DNA of 64,000 nucleotides from positions 1-64,000 of the forward strand of contig JAGBGX010000010.1 of assembly GCA_017935745.1 (NCBI GenBank). The letters run 5' to 3'. The position numbers and the translations under genes were made by a program. Source of the DNA: Treponema sp. GTDB lineage: Bacteria; Spirochaetota; Spirochaetia; Treponematales; Treponemataceae. The notes under the pieces were generated by a model. The model was given only the letters and a program-made list of their open reading frames with translations. It did not search any database and was not told the origin of the DNA. Below, piece after piece: positions 24,681-34,791 of this stretch (position 1 is its first letter; each line of letters starts with the position of its first letter).

Positions 24681-25892
24681 ATGAAGCGCACTGATTTTTT
24701 CAAAAGGACATCTCGGGCGGTTTTTCTGTTTGCTGCCTGCACTTTTTTTTCACGCGCTGTGTTTGCTCAGGAGGCAGCTGCGGATGACTCCTCTGATTTG
24801 ACTGCAAAAGCCGAAGTCCGCATCGCGGCTGATGATTCTGTAGCCAAGGCGGAAGGAACGCAAAAAGCCGCCGTCTCTGAATCAGTGCACGGGCTGGAAG
24901 AATCACAAAAAATTGCTGTCTCTGAATCAGTGCCGCAGGAAACCGCAGCAAACGAATCTGCATTGCCAGTTTCGTCTCCCGAGCCGCCTGCCGCCGTTCC
25001 TGCGCCTGAGGAAAAAGCAGAGCCTGCGCAAACGGAAGAGCCTGTGCCGCCGCCAAAAGCAATTCTTCAGCCGCAGTGGATAAAGGACGGAGCCGTCATA
25101 AGCACTTCTCCGACAAAGGCTGCGGTCATTTTGTATGCGGAAGCGCAGAACATCGCGGACGGAACAGAAGCGACAATCAGAATTATAGAAAAAGATGGCG
25201 ACGGAAATGATGATGAGATTGAAACGGTAACAGTGCAGGCTGCGGACGGAAAGATAGAATATGCGTGGACAGTCATATATACGGCCGATGATGACGACAT
25301 CAATTCGGAAGAAGAAAACACAAAAAAGGGATTCAGCCTGCCGGAATATGCGTTTACAGTGGAATGCGCCGGCCTGAAAAGCGAAGAAAGCGGACAGCTG
25401 AATGTAACGGGCGAAGGTCTTGTTTTCAGCGGTGTCAAGAACAACACAAAGGATTATGTAGCGCTCAAGCTGGAAAACCGGGATGCGGACTCCGGGCTTG
25501 ATACCGTGATAATCGCGCCGAATGAAAATCTGCCCGGAAAATTCGACGGGGCTGTGCTGAAAGACGGAACGATTATAAAAGTGTCCGCAAAAGCCCCGGC
25601 TCGCGTGAACTTTCTTATCAATGAAGATGCCGACGGAAACATATCGTATGTTATCACGGACAGCATAAGCGTTGCGGTGGATACGGGCGCAAACATAATC
25701 AAGAATCTGGAAAATTCACTGCTGAACGGCGACAAGCTTTTGTCAGGAATTTATTACAATCAGCATGAAGAAGATGCCGTGCTGCACAGCTGGTGGAAGA
25801 CAGTCGCCGAAGAAGCCGGCAGCCCTGAAAGCTGGCAGGAATGGTACAATTCGGACGTGCAAAAAAGCTTGCGTCAGCGGGCTGTCGGATGA
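24681..25892 (+). CDS. Exported hypothetical protein with Ala/Glu/Pro-rich linker
   Basis: About 403 residues. A basic N-terminus and hydrophobic core ending SRAVFAQEA give a signal peptide cut after AxA. Residues about 28-125 are low complexity, with the near-repeat AVSESV occurring twice and a Pro/Glu/Ala stretch before PPPKAILQPQW. The rest (about 130-403) looks like beta-sandwich domains rich in Asp (DGDGNDDEIETVTV, YTADDDDINSEEEN), ending in an aromatic WWKTVAEEAG tail. I do not recognise the family. AGGA lies 5 nt before ATG 24681; ATG 24675 is an alternative. It stands alone between divergent or unrelated genes. Confidence 0.7.
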   Translation: MKRTDFFKRTSRAVFLFAACTFFSRAVFAQEAAADDSSDLTAKAEVRIAADDSVAKAEGTQKAAVSESVHGLEESQKIAVSESVPQETAANESALPVSSPEPPAAVPAPEEKAEPAQTEEPVPPPKAILQPQWIKDGAVISTSPTKAAVILYAEAQNIADGTEATIRIIEKDGDGNDDEIETVTVQAADGKIEYAWTVIYTADDDDINSEEENTKKGFSLPEYAFTVECAGLKSEESGQLNVTGEGLVFSGVKNNTKDYVALKLENRDADSGLDTVIIAPNENLPGKFDGAVLKDGTIIKVSAKAPARVNFLINEDADGNISYVITDSISVAVDTGANIIKNLENSLLNGDKLLSGIYYNQHEEDAVLHSWWKTVAEEAGSPESWQEWYNSDVQKSLRQRAVG

Positions 25893-25933
25893 TTTTTTGC
25901 TTGCTGAAATTTCCTAATAAAAGTCAATGCGGA

Positions 25934-25974
25934 CTGTATTTACCTATTGACAAGATAGGTAAATACAGTATACT
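25934..25974 (+). promoter_or_regulatory. cysK promoter with embedded perfect 14-bp inverted repeat
   Basis: The -35 TTGACA (25947-25952) and -10 TATACT (25969-25974) are 16 bp apart. CTGTATTTACCTAT (25934-25947) and its exact complement ATAGGTAAATACAG (25955-25968) flank a 7-bp centre, so the palindrome covers the -35 and spacer. A bound dimer would block the promoter. The Rrf2-type regulator at 27031 is the likely binder (inference). Confidence 0.75.
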
Positions 25975-26038
25975 TGGAGCTGCCTATGGCTGAAGCAGGC
26001 GTTTCAGGCTAAGGCTGCATTTTTTATGGAGGCACTTT

Positions 26039-26968
26039 ATGGCTCGGATTTTTACAGCGGCAGATCAGCTGATTGGACATACCCCGATTTTGGAGCTTGT
26101 CCGCATTGAAAAGGAATTTGGATTGAAAGCCCGGCTTCTGGCCAAGCTGGAGTATTTTAATCCGGCTGGTTCTGTAAAGGACAGGATTGCAAAGGCGATG
26201 ATTGATGATGCGGAGCGGTCTGGAAAGCTTCAGCCCGGCGCGGCAATCATTGAGCCGACAAGCGGAAACACCGGCATCGGGCTTGCTTCAGTTGCTGCTG
26301 CACGCGGATACCGGGCCATTATCGTCATGCCGGAAACGATGAGCGTTGAACGCCGTCAGCTGATAAAAGCGTATGGCGCGGAAGTTGTTCTTACAGAAGG
26401 CGCAAAAGGAATGAAAGGCGCAATTGAAAAAGCCGCCGAGCTTGCAAAGGATATTCCGGGCAGTTTTGTTCCGGGTCAGTTTGAAAATCCGGCAAATCCC
26501 CGTGCGCATGAAGAGACAACAGGCCCTGAGATACTTGAAGACACTGACGGAGCAGTCGATTATTTTGTTGCTGGCGTGGGCACAGGCGGAACAGTCACCG
26601 GCGTGGGGAAGTATTTAAAGTCGAAAATTCCCGGAGTGAAGATTGTCGCTGTGGAGCCTGCTTCTTCCGCAGTTCTTTCTACAGGCACTGCCGGAAGCCA
26701 CAAAATTCAGGGAATCGGAGCTGGATTTGTTCCTGACATTTTGGATACAGGCATCTATGACGAAGTGATTGCTGTGGAAAATGAAGAAGCTTTTGAAGCA
26801 GGACGCCTTGTCGGACGCAAGGAAGGTGTTCTTGTAGGAATTTCAAGCGGAGCAGCACTGCGGGCCGCGGTCAAAATCGCGCAGCGTCCGGGGAATGAAG
26901 GCGCGCGCATTGTGATGCTGTTTCCTGACACTGGCGACAGATATTTAAGCACGCCTCTGTTCAGCTGA
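26039..26968 (+). CDS. cysK: Cysteine synthase (O-acetylserine sulfhydrylase)
   Basis: A 309-residue PLP enzyme that makes L-cysteine from O-acetylserine and sulfide. The PLP lysine is in [11 protein letters not shown] (Lys47), the phosphate/substrate loop is [10 protein letters not shown] (about residue 73), and the glycine-rich [15 protein letters not shown] cradle follows at about 180. Length is normal for CysK. GGAGG lies before ATG 26039. It is transcribed from the palindromic promoter at 25934-25974 and followed, after a small hairpin, by an Rrf2 regulator. Thus the pair looks like a self-regulated cysteine unit. Confidence 0.95.
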   Translation: MARIFTAADQLIGHTPILELVRIEKEFGLKARLLAKLEYFNPAGSVKDRIAKAMIDDAERSGKLQPGAAIIEPTSGNTGIGLASVAAARGYRAIIVMPETMSVERRQLIKAYGAEVVLTEGAKGMKGAIEKAAELAKDIPGSFVPGQFENPANPRAHEETTGPEILEDTDGAVDYFVAGVGTGGTVTGVGKYLKSKIPGVKIVAVEPASSAVLSTGTAGSHKIQGIGAGFVPDILDTGIYDEVIAVENEEAFEAGRLVGRKEGVLVGISSGAALRAAVKIAQRPGNEGARIVMLFPDTGDRYLSTPLFS

Positions 26969-26972
26969 ACTG

Positions 26973-27010
26973 ATGCTGCCCGCCTCTCGTCTTGCGGCTT
27001 TGGCGGGCAG
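26973..27010 (+). other. Intercistronic hairpin between cysK and the Rrf2 gene
   Basis: CTGCCCGCC and GGCGGGCAG form a perfect 9-bp stem across a loop of about 17 nt, without a following T-run. It may stabilise the cysK message or partly reduce expression of the downstream regulator. Confidence 0.5.
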
Positions 27011-27030
27011 TGTGCTTCAGGAGTGAAAAC

Positions 27031-27465
27031 ATGATGATATCAACAAAAGGGCGGTATGCGCTGCGTGTTATGATTGACTTGGCAGGGCAGGAGCAGGATG
27101 CTTTTGTTCCGCTCAAGGATATTGCTGCACGTCAGGATATTTCGCTTAAGTATCTGGAGTCGATTATGGCTGTCCTTTCCAAGGGCGGATTTGTGGAAGG
27201 GCTTCACGGAAAAGGCGGCGGATACAGGCTTTCACGGCATCCCTGTGAGTACAAGGCGGGAGACATTCTCCGGGCGACAGAGGGAGGCTCGCTTGCTCCT
27301 GTTGCCTGCCTTGAGTGCGGCGCAGTGCCGTGTTCCCGCGCTGAACAGTGCCGCACTTTGCCGCTGTGGCAAAGGCTCGACGCTCTGATTTCCGGCTATC
27401 TTGACAGCGTTACGCTTGCGGATTTGGGCGCAAAAGCTATTCTGCCGGCACAAAAAGCTCAGTAG
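27031..27465 (+). CDS. Rrf2-family transcriptional regulator (IscR/CymR-like)
   Basis: A 144-residue regulator. MMISTKGRYALRVMIDLA is the classic Rrf2 N-terminus, followed by the winged helix (IAARQDISLKYLESIMAVLSKGGFVEGLHGKGGGYRLSR). The central loop has four cysteines (CLECGAVPCSRAEQC, about residues 92-106) in the region where IscR holds its iron-sulfur cluster, so redox or Fe-S sensing is possible. CymR-like members instead respond to O-acetylserine with CysK. Placement right after cysK supports control of cysteine synthesis. The start is ATG 27031, with AGGAG 8 nt upstream; the longer frame from 26992 overlaps the hairpin and is rejected. Confidence 0.88.
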   Translation: MMISTKGRYALRVMIDLAGQEQDAFVPLKDIAARQDISLKYLESIMAVLSKGGFVEGLHGKGGGYRLSRHPCEYKAGDILRATEGGSLAPVACLECGAVPCSRAEQCRTLPLWQRLDALISGYLDSVTLADLGAKAILPAQKAQ

Positions 27466-28727
27466 AACTGCTTTGTCCATTCAGCAATTCTTTCTTTCAG
27501 CGTTGATTCAGGCGAATCTGTTTCTGTGCTGATGCTGTCCTGAAGATACGGAAGAATGACATTTGCCTTCAGGCTTTTCCATCTGTACGGAAGAATGTTT
27601 GGCAGCGCAAGATACTGTTCCGGCGGCATGTTTCCCAGAAGCTGCCGGTAAAAGGCCGGATACAGTTTTTCATTTACATCGCGCAGGGAAGAAAATCCGC
27701 CTGCAATCCCGAAATTCATAGTGCTGAGATTCATTTTTTCAGTCCGCTCAATCAGCCTCTTCTGCGTTTCAACATTCATGAGCCATGAAATAAATGCTTC
27801 GGCTTTGGACGGCTGCTCTGCCTTTTTATACATTCCCATTGTGATTATGCTGTCTTCAACAGGAATCATGCCGTCCTGCTCAATCCAGCGGAAGGAAAGG
27901 CCTGAAATCTGGGCGTCAGTCAATGTAAAGAAAGTGTCGCTTGTTGCATAGGAAAAAAGGCACCGCCCCGTTGTAATCTGCTTGTATCCCGGCATGTACA
28001 GATACTTGAACTGAAAGTTCTGTTCGGAAGCTGTGTCCGAGTTGCTTTCAAGAGTCCACCGGCGCATTTCGCGGACAGCGTCTTCCATGGCATTTTCATT
28101 CCATAAAAAGCTTGTTCCCTTTTCGTGATAGGCTGCTCCGTACAGCTTTGTGACCAGATACGCGAATTCAGCATCCCATGAAGGCGCATATCCTATCGCC
28201 GTATAAGTGCCGCCTGCGTTTTTCCGGTTGAACTGCGCGGCTGCGTCCTGTATCTGCTTTAGGTTCAGGAAATGGTTTGAGCTGACAAACTGCTCATTCT
28301 GCCGGCTGAAAATCAGCATCGGAAGATTGAAGCTCAGCGGAATAAGATGCTGCTTTCCGTTGATTTCTCCGTACTGGAGAATTTCCCTGTAGAACAGAGA
28401 GCGCTTCAGGCTTTTTTCCTGAAACAGGTAGTTCAGGGGTGAAAAATACTTGCGTGTTGCCGAATTCTTCAGCCATGAGCCGATGACCAGATCCGGGGTC
28501 AGCTCGTCCTTTGCCGGCGGAAGCGACCGCGCAGGCTCTGCCTTGTATACTGCAACTGCGCGCACATCCTTGCTGGAAGCGTTGAAAAGCTCAACATAGG
28601 AGACAATTTCCGCATTGTCTGTCCAGATGATTATGGGGCTGTCCTTGGAATGCCCGCATGAAGAAAAAACGGACAGCAGTGCGGCGGCAGCTGCGGCGAG
28701 AGCAAATTTTTTATGTGCCAAGCTCAT
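27459..28727 (-). CDS. Extracellular solute-binding-like lipoprotein
   Basis: About 422 residues. The signal peptide MSLAHKKFALAAAAAALLSV ends in the lipobox FSSC. The mature part begins IIIWTDNAEIVSYVELFNASSKDVRAV and keeps the look of family 1 solute-binding proteins (DLVIGSWLKNSATRKYFSPLNYLF, PLSFNLPMLIFSRQNEQF, QKRLIERTEKM). No permease genes are adjacent, so it may act with a distant transporter or have another role. I use ATG 28727, which overlaps the end of the aminotransferase gene by 17 nt. Two further ATGs lie just upstream, and the ribosome-binding site is weak, consistent with coupling. Confidence 0.7.
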   Translation of the reverse strand: MSLAHKKFALAAAAAALLSVFSSCGHSKDSPIIIWTDNAEIVSYVELFNASSKDVRAVAVYKAEPARSLPPAKDELTPDLVIGSWLKNSATRKYFSPLNYLFQEKSLKRSLFYREILQYGEINGKQHLIPLSFNLPMLIFSRQNEQFVSSNHFLNLKQIQDAAAQFNRKNAGGTYTAIGYAPSWDAEFAYLVTKLYGAAYHEKGTSFLWNENAMEDAVREMRRWTLESNSDTASEQNFQFKYLYMPGYKQITTGRCLFSYATSDTFFTLTDAQISGLSFRWIEQDGMIPVEDSIITMGMYKKAEQPSKAEAFISWLMNVETQKRLIERTEKMNLSTMNFGIAGGFSSLRDVNEKLYPAFYRQLLGNMPPEQYLALPNILPYRWKSLKANVILPYLQDSISTETDSPESTLKERIAEWTKQFY

Positions 28728-30003
28728 CTGCAACATCATAGATAGCCTGATAGACAATTGTAATCTTGTCCTCGTCAAGGCTTGAAAATGCTACGCGCAG
28801 CGTCCTTGAGTCAATTGAAATAGTTCCGATTCCCTTTTCATTCAGGAGCTTTTGCCGCAGCTGCTCAGCATCGATAGACTGAGTGTCGAATGCCATAAAG
28901 TAGCCGGAATTGAACGGAAGCGGCTGAATGTATTTGCTTGCATGCGATGAAATGAATTCGCGCACGAGCCTGTACCTGCGCTCAAGGATTCCGCGGAATT
29001 CCTTTTTTTCCTGCTCGATTGCCGGGCTTTTAAACGCCTTCAGCAGCAGGGACTGCGATGGAGTCGGCGAGCATGAAACTGAAGAGCGGATTGCAGCCAT
29101 CAGCTTCTTTATGAGCGCATCATACTGTCCGTCAGAAAGCCCTTTGCATCCGAATGTGAGGAATCCTGTGCGGAATCCCCAGGCAAAGTCTTCCTTTGTG
29201 GGGCCGTCGATTTTTACAGCAAGGATATTTTCGTGCAAGTCGCACAGATATGCAAACAGAGACTGCTTTTCGACAGCTTCTTCGTAGTTCAGTCCGAAAT
29301 ACGCATCATCGCTCCAGACCATGACTTTTGCGCCGGATTCTGCAATTTCCTTTATAATAGAAACAATCTGCTGCGCTTCGCTGGAAGTCGGACTGTATCC
29401 TGAAGGATTCTGCGGGAAATTCAAAAGCACACGGACTGAGCCGGACTGAGCCTGTTTTTGCAAGGTTTCCTTTAGTCCTTCAATGTTGAATTTTCCGCCG
29501 CTGAACATCTTGAACTGGATGAATTCAGCATTGCGCCGTGCATTCACAATGAGGGAATAGTTGTCCCACGAAGGATCGGCCGCAACAAGCGGTTTTGTTT
29601 CGTCCAGGAACAAGTCAGCCAGATATGAGATGCCTGCGGTAAGACCCGGCACAACAACTGGCAGCGAAAATGACTTGTTTGCCAGGAGCGGATTTTTTTT
29701 AATCAGCTCATCTTTCCAGGCTGCGCGCAGATCGGGATTTCCTGCTGTAGGCGCATAGCTGACAAGTTCCGCCGCTGAAAATTCAGGAACGTACTTTTTT
29801 ACGGAAGGAAGCGCAAGCGGCTTTCCTTCAACGACTGTTGTTCCGATTGTTCCATTTGCCGTTTTTCCAAGCTTCTTGGCTTCTCCGCTCTGGGCTATGA
29901 TTCCCTTTGGAAAATAAAGCCTGATTCCCATGTCAGAAAGCAGCTGTCCGGGCGTTGTGCCTTCCAGCGCGTTGTTTAGTTCTTGTGCCAGCGGATGTAT
30001 CAT
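28711..30003 (-). CDS. PLP-dependent aminotransferase, class I/II (aspartate aminotransferase-like)
   Basis: A 430-residue fold-type I PLP enzyme without signal peptide. The visible family motifs are NFPQNPSGYSP (about residue 195), the Asp of WSDDAYFGL that contacts the PLP ring nitrogen, and the lysine in KIDGPTKEDFAWGFRTGF (about residue 258) that should form the Schiff base. An Arg in RTLRVAFSS near the end fits the substrate-carboxylate arginine. The amino-acid substrate cannot be assigned. It is co-transcribed with the lipoprotein at 27459, which overlaps its 3' end. Confidence 0.82.
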   Translation of the reverse strand: MIHPLAQELNNALEGTTPGQLLSDMGIRLYFPKGIIAQSGEAKKLGKTANGTIGTTVVEGKPLALPSVKKYVPEFSAAELVSYAPTAGNPDLRAAWKDELIKKNPLLANKSFSLPVVVPGLTAGISYLADLFLDETKPLVAADPSWDNYSLIVNARRNAEFIQFKMFSGGKFNIEGLKETLQKQAQSGSVRVLLNFPQNPSGYSPTSSEAQQIVSIIKEIAESGAKVMVWSDDAYFGLNYEEAVEKQSLFAYLCDLHENILAVKIDGPTKEDFAWGFRTGFLTFGCKGLSDGQYDALIKKLMAAIRSSVSCSPTPSQSLLLKAFKSPAIEQEKKEFRGILERRYRLVREFISSHASKYIQPLPFNSGYFMAFDTQSIDAEQLRQKLLNEKGIGTISIDSRTLRVAFSSLDEDKITIVYQAIYDVADELGT

Positions 30004-30124
30004 GGCTTTCAGTATCGTGATTTTATTGTTTTATGTCAATAATTTGATTATTTTATATGTAAGAAAGCGAATTTTTCGGGATGTCCATGATGGAAATTTC
30101 CTCATTGATTTTTATGGGAGGTGA

Positions 30125-31417
<1,293 letters not shown>

Positions 31418-31421
31418 GCTG

Positions 31422-31482
31422 CTGCCGGCCTGGGCTTTTGCGGCAGGAAAGGGCAGATTTTTTGCGTGTGAGTCTGCTCTTT
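31422..31482 (+). terminator. Probable transcription end after eno (two hairpins)
   Basis: CTGCCG (31422-31427) pairs with CGGCAG (31441-31446). Then AAAGGGCAGA (31448-31457) pairs with TCTGCTCTTT (31473-31482) with one G-T pair. T-rich stretches lie in and after the second hairpin. This is not a textbook terminator. Confidence 0.4.
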
Positions 31483-31698
31483 CTGCATGCTGATTCATTA
31501 GGAATTTTTTTACAGCAAAAAAATCCAGAGCTGATTTTTTTAATCACATAAAGTAACAATAAATTCAAGAATATTTTTCCTCCGCCTTTTATTTTCAGGT
31601 GTATACTGATGGTATCTTAAAGAATGAAGCAGCGTCTGCCTTTGATTGGAAAAGGAGCCGTTAGCTGAAAGAAAGATACCGTTAAGGAGGATTGTCTT

Positions 31699-32763
31699 AT
31701 GAAAAAACTTATTGCTGTGCTGCTGGCAGCCGCACTTGTGCTTCCTTGTTTTGCCGCCAAAGCAAAGAAAACAAAAGTTGGCGTTTCCATGCCTACAAAG
31801 GACTTGCAGCGCTGGAATCAGGATGGAGCCAACATGAAGGCGCAGCTGGAAAAAGCAGGGTACACAGTAGACTTGCAGTATGCCAACAATGATATTGCAA
31901 CTCAGGTTTCTCAGATTGAAAACATGATTACTGGAAAATGCAATGTTCTTGTTGTGGCTTCTATTGACGGCTCTGCCCTTAAGAACGCGCTGGACGGAGC
32001 AAAAAAGAAACGGATTCCTGTTATTGCGTATGACCGCCTGATTATGAATTCAAATGCAGTTTCATACTATGCTACATTTGACAATTACAAGGTCGGAACA
32101 ATTCAGGGAGAATATCTTGTTGACAAGCTGAATCTCAAGAACAGGGACAAATCTGATCCTGCATATATTGAATTCTTCACCGGCTCGCCTGACGACAACA
32201 ACATCAACTTCTTCTTTGGCGGAGCAATGGATACACTCAAGCCGTATCTTGACAGCGGAGTGCTTGTCTGCCGCTCAGGACAGACTGCAAAGGCTCAGTG
32301 CGCAACACTCAACTGGTCCACGGAAGAAGCTCAGAAGCGTATGGAGAATCTTATCACATCTAACGGATACGGCCCGAAGGGAACCCGGCTCGATGCTGTT
32401 TACTCTTCAAATGACTCCTGCGCAATGGGAATTACAAACGCGCTTAAGAATGCCGGCTACACAAAGGCGAACTTCCCGGTTGTCACAGGACAGGACTGCG
32501 ACATTGTTTCTGTAAAGAACATGATTGCCGGAACGCAGGCTATGTCAATCTTCAAGGACACACGCACTCTGGCTGAAAAAGTTGTCGGAATGGTTGACGC
32601 GCTTCTCAAGGGATCAAAGCCTGAAATCAACGACACCAAGACATACAACAACGGAACCGGCGTTATTCCTTCATACCTGTGCGATCCTGTGTATGCAGAT
32701 ATTTCAAACTACAAGTCGCTTTTGGTTGACTCTGGATACTACACAGAAGCTCAGCTCAGATAG
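31699..32763 (+). CDS. chvE: Multiple-sugar-binding periplasmic protein, ChvE-like
   Basis: A 354-residue exported binding protein (signal peptide MKKLIAVLLAAALVLPCFA, AxA cut). It matches ChvE/MmsA-system binding proteins: KVGVSMPTKDLQRWNQDGANMKAQLEKAG, YANNDIATQVSQIENMI, ASIDGSALKNALDGAKKKRIPVIAYDRLIMNSNAVSYY, and VTGQDCDIVSVKNMIAGTQAMSIFKD. Such proteins bind glucose, galactose, xylose and arabinose. A strong AAGGAGG precedes ATG 31699. It is followed by its ATPase and permease genes (gguA, gguB), separated by a terminator and a stem-loop array that should leave the binding protein most abundant. Confidence 0.88.
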   Translation: MKKLIAVLLAAALVLPCFAAKAKKTKVGVSMPTKDLQRWNQDGANMKAQLEKAGYTVDLQYANNDIATQVSQIENMITGKCNVLVVASIDGSALKNALDGAKKKRIPVIAYDRLIMNSNAVSYYATFDNYKVGTIQGEYLVDKLNLKNRDKSDPAYIEFFTGSPDDNNINFFFGGAMDTLKPYLDSGVLVCRSGQTAKAQCATLNWSTEEAQKRMENLITSNGYGPKGTRLDAVYSSNDSCAMGITNALKNAGYTKANFPVVTGQDCDIVSVKNMIAGTQAMSIFKDTRTLAEKVVGMVDALLKGSKPEINDTKTYNNGTGVIPSYLCDPVYADISNYKSLLVDSGYYTEAQLR

Positions 32764-32790
32764 TCTGTTCTGAAAAAGCGGAAAATTTTT

Positions 32791-33062
32791 CAAGGTGCAT
32801 TCCTGGCAGTCCTTCTCAGGGAATGCACCTTGTCTCTGCCTTTTTTTTGCAGAACGTTTAAAATCAGCAACTGAAATGGCGTTGCTGATTTTAACTACAG
32901 TTTCTTACGAAACTGTCTTATCAACGTATGCGCGGGGGCAGACACTGCCTCGCGCATGAAATCATCATCTCCCGATTCTGAAGAATCGCTCAATGATGAT
33001 TTTTAAGGAACGTTTAAAATCAGCCGCTAAATAGTACGTTTGATTTTAACTCGCAGTTTCTT
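32791..33062 (+). repeat. Array of at least six stem-loops between chvE and gguA
   Basis: In order: a terminator-like 13-bp stem (32791-32832) with a T8 run; TTAAAATCAGCAAC paired with GTTGCTGATTTTAA (32858-32894); ACAGTTTC/GAAACTGT (32897-32916); TGCGCG/CGCGCA (32929-32956); AAATCATCAT/ATGATGATTT with a nested hairpin (32959-33002); and TTAAAATCA/TGATTTTAA (33014-33049). The second and last hairpins lie in a directly repeated unit (about 32852-32906 and 33008-33062) starting GAACGTTTAAAATCAGC. No open reading frame is supported here. Confidence 0.75.
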
Positions 33063-33108
33063 GCGGTGTTCCGTTTTAAGGAAGGCATCATTTTTACAGG
33101 AGGTTCTG

Positions 33109-34638
33109 ATGGCAAAGGCATTGCTGGAAATGCGGAACATTACAAAAGAATTTCCCGGAGTAAAGGCTCTTGACAATGTGACGCTTTCAGTGGAAGAAGG
33201 CGAAATTCATGCCCTGTGCGGGGAAAACGGCGCCGGAAAGTCTACGCTTATGAACGTCCTGAGCGGCATTTACGGCTACGGAACATATTCCGGGGAGATT
33301 GTTTATGACGGAGCCGTCTGCAAATTCCAGACAATCAAGGACAGCGAGCGGCTCGGCATTGTCATTATTCATCAGGAACTTGCTCTTGTTCCGCTGCTTT
33401 CAATTGCGGAAAATATGTTCCTTGGAAATGAGCGCGGAAAAAAATCAAGGATAGACTGGGCTGAAACATTTGACAAGGCGGACAAGCTTCTCGCCGAAGT
33501 CGGGCTGAATGAATCGTCCCACACGCTTATAAAGGATATCGGCGTGGGAAAGCAGCAGCTCGTGGAAATAGCAAAGGCGCTTGGAAAGAAAGTGCGGCTT
33601 TTGATTCTTGATGAGCCGACGGCATCCTTGAACGACACTGAGTCCAGGCATCTTTTGGACTTGCTGCTTGCATTTAAAAAACAGGGAATGACTTCCATTT
33701 TGATTTCCCATAAGCTGAATGAAATATCATATGTGGCGGACAAAATAACAGTTATCCGCGACGGTTCTGTCATAAAGACGCTGGACAAGCGGAACGAAGC
33801 GTTCACTGAAGATATCATTATTTCGGCGATGGTCGGCCGTGATATTACAGACCGCTTTCCCCGCAGAAAGCCGGACATCGGGGAAGTTTGCCTTGAAGTC
33901 AGGAACTGGAATGTCGATCATCCGGCTTTTGACGGAATCAAGGTGTGCGACAATGTGAATTTCAATCTGCGCAAAGGCGAAGTCCTTGGAATTTCAGGGC
34001 TGATGGGCGCGGGGCGGACGGAGCTTGCGATGAGCATTTTCGGACGCTCATACGGCACAAATATTTCCGGCGAGCTTATCCTGAACGGAAAGAAAACGGT
34101 TCTTCCGAATGTGAAGTCCGCGATAAAAAATCACATCGCATACGTAACGGAAGACCGCAAGGGAAACGGACTTATTCTGTCTGAATCGATTACGAAAAAT
34201 ACAAGCGCTGCAAAGCCCGAAAAAATTTCACGGCGCGGAATCATCAACTTTGAAAAAGAACGGGAAGCCGCGGAAACGACAGCGAAGGAAATGCATACAA
34301 AATGCTCCTGCGTTGAAGAGGACGTGGGAAATCTTTCCGGCGGAAATATGCAGAAGGTGCTTCTCGGAAAGTGGATGTTCGCTGACCCGGACATTCTGAT
34401 TCTTGACGAGCCGACGCGCGGAATCGATGTCGGTGCAAAGTATGAGATTTACTGCATTATAAACAAGATGGTGGCGGAAGGAAAATCCGTAATACTGATT
34501 TCGTCCGAGATGCCGGAAGTCTTGGGAATGAGCGACCGCATTTATGTTATGAATGAAGGCCGCATGATTGCCGAAATGGACGCAAAGGATGCAAGCCAGG
34601 AAAAAATAATGGCGTGCATAATCAATTCGGACAAATAA
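33109..34638 (+). CDS. gguA: Multiple-sugar ABC transporter ATPase (GguA/MmsA)
   Basis: A 509-residue tandem ABC ATPase of the sugar type. Domain 1: GENGAGKST Walker A (about residue 36), signature region [28 protein letters not shown]. Domain 2: degenerate Walker [10 protein letters not shown], full signature [21 protein letters not shown]. It pairs with ChvE upstream and GguB downstream in the chvE-gguAB system described for Agrobacterium. AGGAGG lies at 33098-33103, before ATG 33109; a longer frame to 33040 lies in the stem-loop region and is rejected. Confidence 0.9.
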   Translation: MAKALLEMRNITKEFPGVKALDNVTLSVEEGEIHALCGENGAGKSTLMNVLSGIYGYGTYSGEIVYDGAVCKFQTIKDSERLGIVIIHQELALVPLLSIAENMFLGNERGKKSRIDWAETFDKADKLLAEVGLNESSHTLIKDIGVGKQQLVEIAKALGKKVRLLILDEPTASLNDTESRHLLDLLLAFKKQGMTSILISHKLNEISYVADKITVIRDGSVIKTLDKRNEAFTEDIIISAMVGRDITDRFPRRKPDIGEVCLEVRNWNVDHPAFDGIKVCDNVNFNLRKGEVLGISGLMGAGRTELAMSIFGRSYGTNISGELILNGKKTVLPNVKSAIKNHIAYVTEDRKGNGLILSESITKNTSAAKPEKISRRGIINFEKEREAAETTAKEMHTKCSCVEEDVGNLSGGNMQKVLLGKWMFADPDILILDEPTRGIDVGAKYEIYCIINKMVAEGKSVILISSEMPEVLGMSDRIYVMNEGRMIAEMDAKDASQEKIMACIINSDK

Positions 34639-34674
34639 AAAAAGCTGCTGAAATAGCGCGGCTTTTATCTACTC

Positions 34675-34734
34675 AAAGTTCGCGGTGCGAACTTTTTTAT
34701 CAAACCGCGTTTCCTCATTGCATTGCGGAAACGC
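34675..34734 (+). terminator. Two hairpins between gguA and gguB, the first terminator-like
   Basis: AAAGTTCGC (34675-34683) and GCGAACTTT (34687-34695) pair around a GGT loop and run into a T-tract. A second stem, GCGTTTCC (34707-34714) with GGAAACGC (34727-34734), follows. They probably reduce permease expression relative to the ATPase. The style resembles the array before gguA. Confidence 0.65.
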
Positions 34735-34791
34735 TTAAAAAGTCAATTCAAAAGCTGACACTTTTTTCATTGGCTTTTTATGGGAGTGTAT

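Noticed and set aside
26992-27030. Longer start for the Rrf2 regulator
   Set aside because: The extra residues come from the intercistronic hairpin; the conserved family N-terminus begins at 27031 after AGGAG.
32791-33062. CRISPR array
   Set aside because: There are repeats and palindromes, but only two copies of the longer unit, unequal spacing, no uniform spacers and no cas genes.
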